Shown here piece by piece: positions 5,942 through 6,727 of a stretch of DNA of 6,727 nt. Under the pieces are notes generated by a model, which searched no databases, was not told the DNA's origin, and saw only the letters and a program-made list of their open reading frames with translations. Each line of letters begins with the position of its first letter. Within the stretch, counting starts at the first letter, position 1. Source of the DNA: Solirubrobacterales bacterium (lineage in GTDB: Bacteria; Actinomycetota; Thermoleophilia; Solirubrobacterales; Solirubrobacteraceae); contig PLYX01000081.1 of assembly GCA_003151895.1 (NCBI GenBank), positions 1 to 6,727 of the forward strand, written 5' to 3'. Both the position numbers and the translations under genes were made by a program.

Positions 5942-6106
5942 TCAAGATGAAGTCTAGACTGCGGTTCGGTCGGCTGAGCGCGTGCCGCCAAGCCCAGACC
6001 GGCTTCGCGTACGTGACGGAGCTACGCCTCCGGACGATTGAGCGACATCGTGAAACCTGGACGGATAGTCCGCACGCTTGTCGTCGCTGTTGCGCTGTCC
6101 GTGCTG

Positions 6107-6601
6107 CTACGTCGAGTGGGGCAGCGCGTGGTGATCGGCGTTCGAATCGAGCCGCTCGAGCTCGATGTTCCAACCCTGCTGGAAGCCTCGCATCGCGAAC
6201 GCGATGAGCAGGATCTGGACCGGGATGATCGCGAGCGTGATCACGCCGAGTAGGCTCGCGGGGAGAGCGGGTTCGGCGAAACCGGCCTTGTCGCGCGCGA
6301 ACCAGCTCGGAGCGGCGACCAGCGCGAACACGAACATCAGCAGCGCGAGCGCGGCCGCCATCGGCAGCACGCCGCGACTCCAGCGTCCCACGAAGAACGC
6401 CATCAGCAGGTAGACGGCCGCGTAGGCCAGCAAAATTGGAATGTCTCCCTCGAGCGTGCCCCAACCGCCGATCGTCACGATCAGGATGAGCGCGGCGGAG
6501 GCCAGCAGCAGCAACACGACGGTCGCACGGGTCGCCTGCGCCACCGGCTTGCTCCGGTTGGGGTGCGTCACGATCACGCCCGGCTGCTTGTGCCCCGCCA
6601 T
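6107..6601 (-). CDS. Small integral membrane protein, four predicted helices, function unknown
   Basis: From ATG 6599-6601 the protein has 164 residues. A polar N-terminus (MAGHKQPGVIVTHPNRSKPV) leads to four hydrophobic segments at about 27-46, 54-73, 77-97 and 115-136. A basic-then-acidic tail follows (FAMRGFQQGWNIELER and a His/Asp-rich end). No enzyme or transporter motif is seen. The frame stays open to 6697, with other ATGs at 6649 and 6634. I prefer 6601 because AAAGG sits 8 nt before it and because a possible -10 (TATGGT, 6645-6650 on minus) overlaps the 6649 ATG. I recall similar hypothetical proteins in Thermoleophilia, but cannot name a characterised relative. It lies upstream of and in the same direction as tRNA-Leu(CAA), about 165 nt away, and is divergent from a second tRNA-Leu. 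Confidence 0.75.
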   Translation of the reverse strand: MAGHKQPGVIVTHPNRSKPVAQATRATVVLLLLASAALILIVTIGGWGTLEGDIPILLAYAAVYLLMAFFVGRWSRGVLPMAAALALLMFVFALVAAPSWFARDKAGFAEPALPASLLGVITLAIIPVQILLIAFAMRGFQQGWNIELERLDSNADHHALPHST

Positions 6602-6644
6602 GGGGTGCGCCTTTTTGCCCGAGGTCGAGGACATCTCACCGTTG

Positions 6645-6650
6645 ACCATA
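6645..6650 (-). promoter_or_regulatory. Possible -10 element for the small membrane protein gene
   Basis: The minus strand reads TATGGT, matching TANNNT, 43 nt before the preferred start at 6601. No -35 box is visible at the usual spacing. On the plus strand the same place carries TTGACC (6642-6647), which could be a -35 for the downstream tRNA-Leu. Both readings are weak. Confidence 0.22.
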
Positions 6651-6670
6651 CAATCTGGAGCGGTCCTATG

Positions 6671-6693
6671 GGGCTCTCGCCAGGCGAGAGCCC
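6671..6693. repeat. Perfect 23-nt palindrome between divergent tRNA-Leu and membrane protein gene
   Basis: GGGCTCTCGCC at 6671-6681 is the exact reverse complement of GGCGAGAGCCC at 6683-6693, with a single C between (effectively a 10-bp stem with a 3-nt loop). It ends 11 nt before the tRNA-Leu 5' end and lies upstream of the divergent membrane gene, so it is not the 3' end of either. It could be an operator, a terminator for read-through from the left, or a processing hairpin. Confidence 0.65.
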
Positions 6694-6704
6694 TCACGCA
6701 ACCT

Positions 6705-6727
6705 GCGGGCGTGGTGGAACTGGTAGA
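6705..6727 (+). tRNA. tRNA-Leu, 5' part only (cut by right window edge)
   Basis: The last 23 nt, GCGGGCGTGGTGGAACTGG followed by TAGA, match the acceptor 5' strand and first half of the D-arm of bacterial leucine tRNAs. The anticodon lies outside the window, so the isoacceptor cannot be stated. Leucine identity rests on the GCGGGCG-TGGTGGAA start and the GGTAGA of the D-loop. Confidence 0.78.

Noticed and set aside
6017..6032. CGGAG/CTCCG hairpin downstream of the membrane protein gene as a terminator
   Set aside because: Only a 5-bp stem, no T-run, and about 75 nt from the stop; too weak to list as a feature.
1..6727. CRISPR array, toxin-antitoxin pair or defence island
   Set aside because: No regularly spaced direct repeats and no toxin, antitoxin, nuclease-helicase or similar gene was found apart from the single LAGLIDADG-type protein.

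Overview
The window is high-GC bacterial DNA with GTG starts, strong G/C third-position bias and actinobacterial gene types. The thiolase, the acyl-CoA dehydrogenase, and a small four-helix membrane protein next to tRNA-Leu resemble what I remember of Thermoleophilia (Solirubrobacterales/Gaiellales). That placement is inferred from memory of protein style, not from a search.

Layout. (1) 1-398, plus strand: the C-terminal end of an inositol-monophosphatase-family enzyme, cut by the window edge. (2) 399-620: a spacer holding copy A of a dispersed repeat. (3) 621-1829, plus strand: a complete NhaP/CPA1-type cation:proton antiporter. (4) 1830-2335: a convergent spacer with a very large hairpin (1882-1950), a minus-strand fossil of a GGDEF domain (2066-2285) and a terminator-like hairpin. 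(5) 2336-3503, minus strand: an acyl-CoA dehydrogenase, complete in content but split by one extra base in an A4 run. (6) 3507-3603: a divergent spacer with the leftover N-terminus of a 3-hydroxyacyl-CoA dehydrogenase. (7) 3631-4851, plus strand: an intact thiolase. (8) 4852-5080: a spacer with repeat copy B, inverted relative to copy A. (9) 5081-5848, minus strand: a free-standing HTH + LAGLIDADG-type protein starting 8 nt after the 3' end of tRNA-Leu(CAA) (5857-5941, minus strand). (10) 6107-6601, minus strand: a small integral membrane protein of unknown function. (11) A perfect palindrome at 6671-6693, then the first 23 nt of a second tRNA-Leu running off the right edge.

How the parts relate. 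The dehydrogenase, the vestigial 3-hydroxyacyl-CoA dehydrogenase and the thiolase are steps of fatty acyl-CoA beta-oxidation. They look like the remains of a divergent beta-oxidation cluster that lost its middle enzyme. The rest looks like a patchwork: a gene fossil, a frameshift, an inverted repeat pair bracketing 4.5 kb, and a homing-endonuclease-like gene directly behind a tRNA. I see no CRISPR array, no IS element with a transposase, and no clear new multi-gene system. The most unusual parts are the tRNA/LAGLIDADG unit, the inverted repeat pair and the 1882-1950 hairpin.
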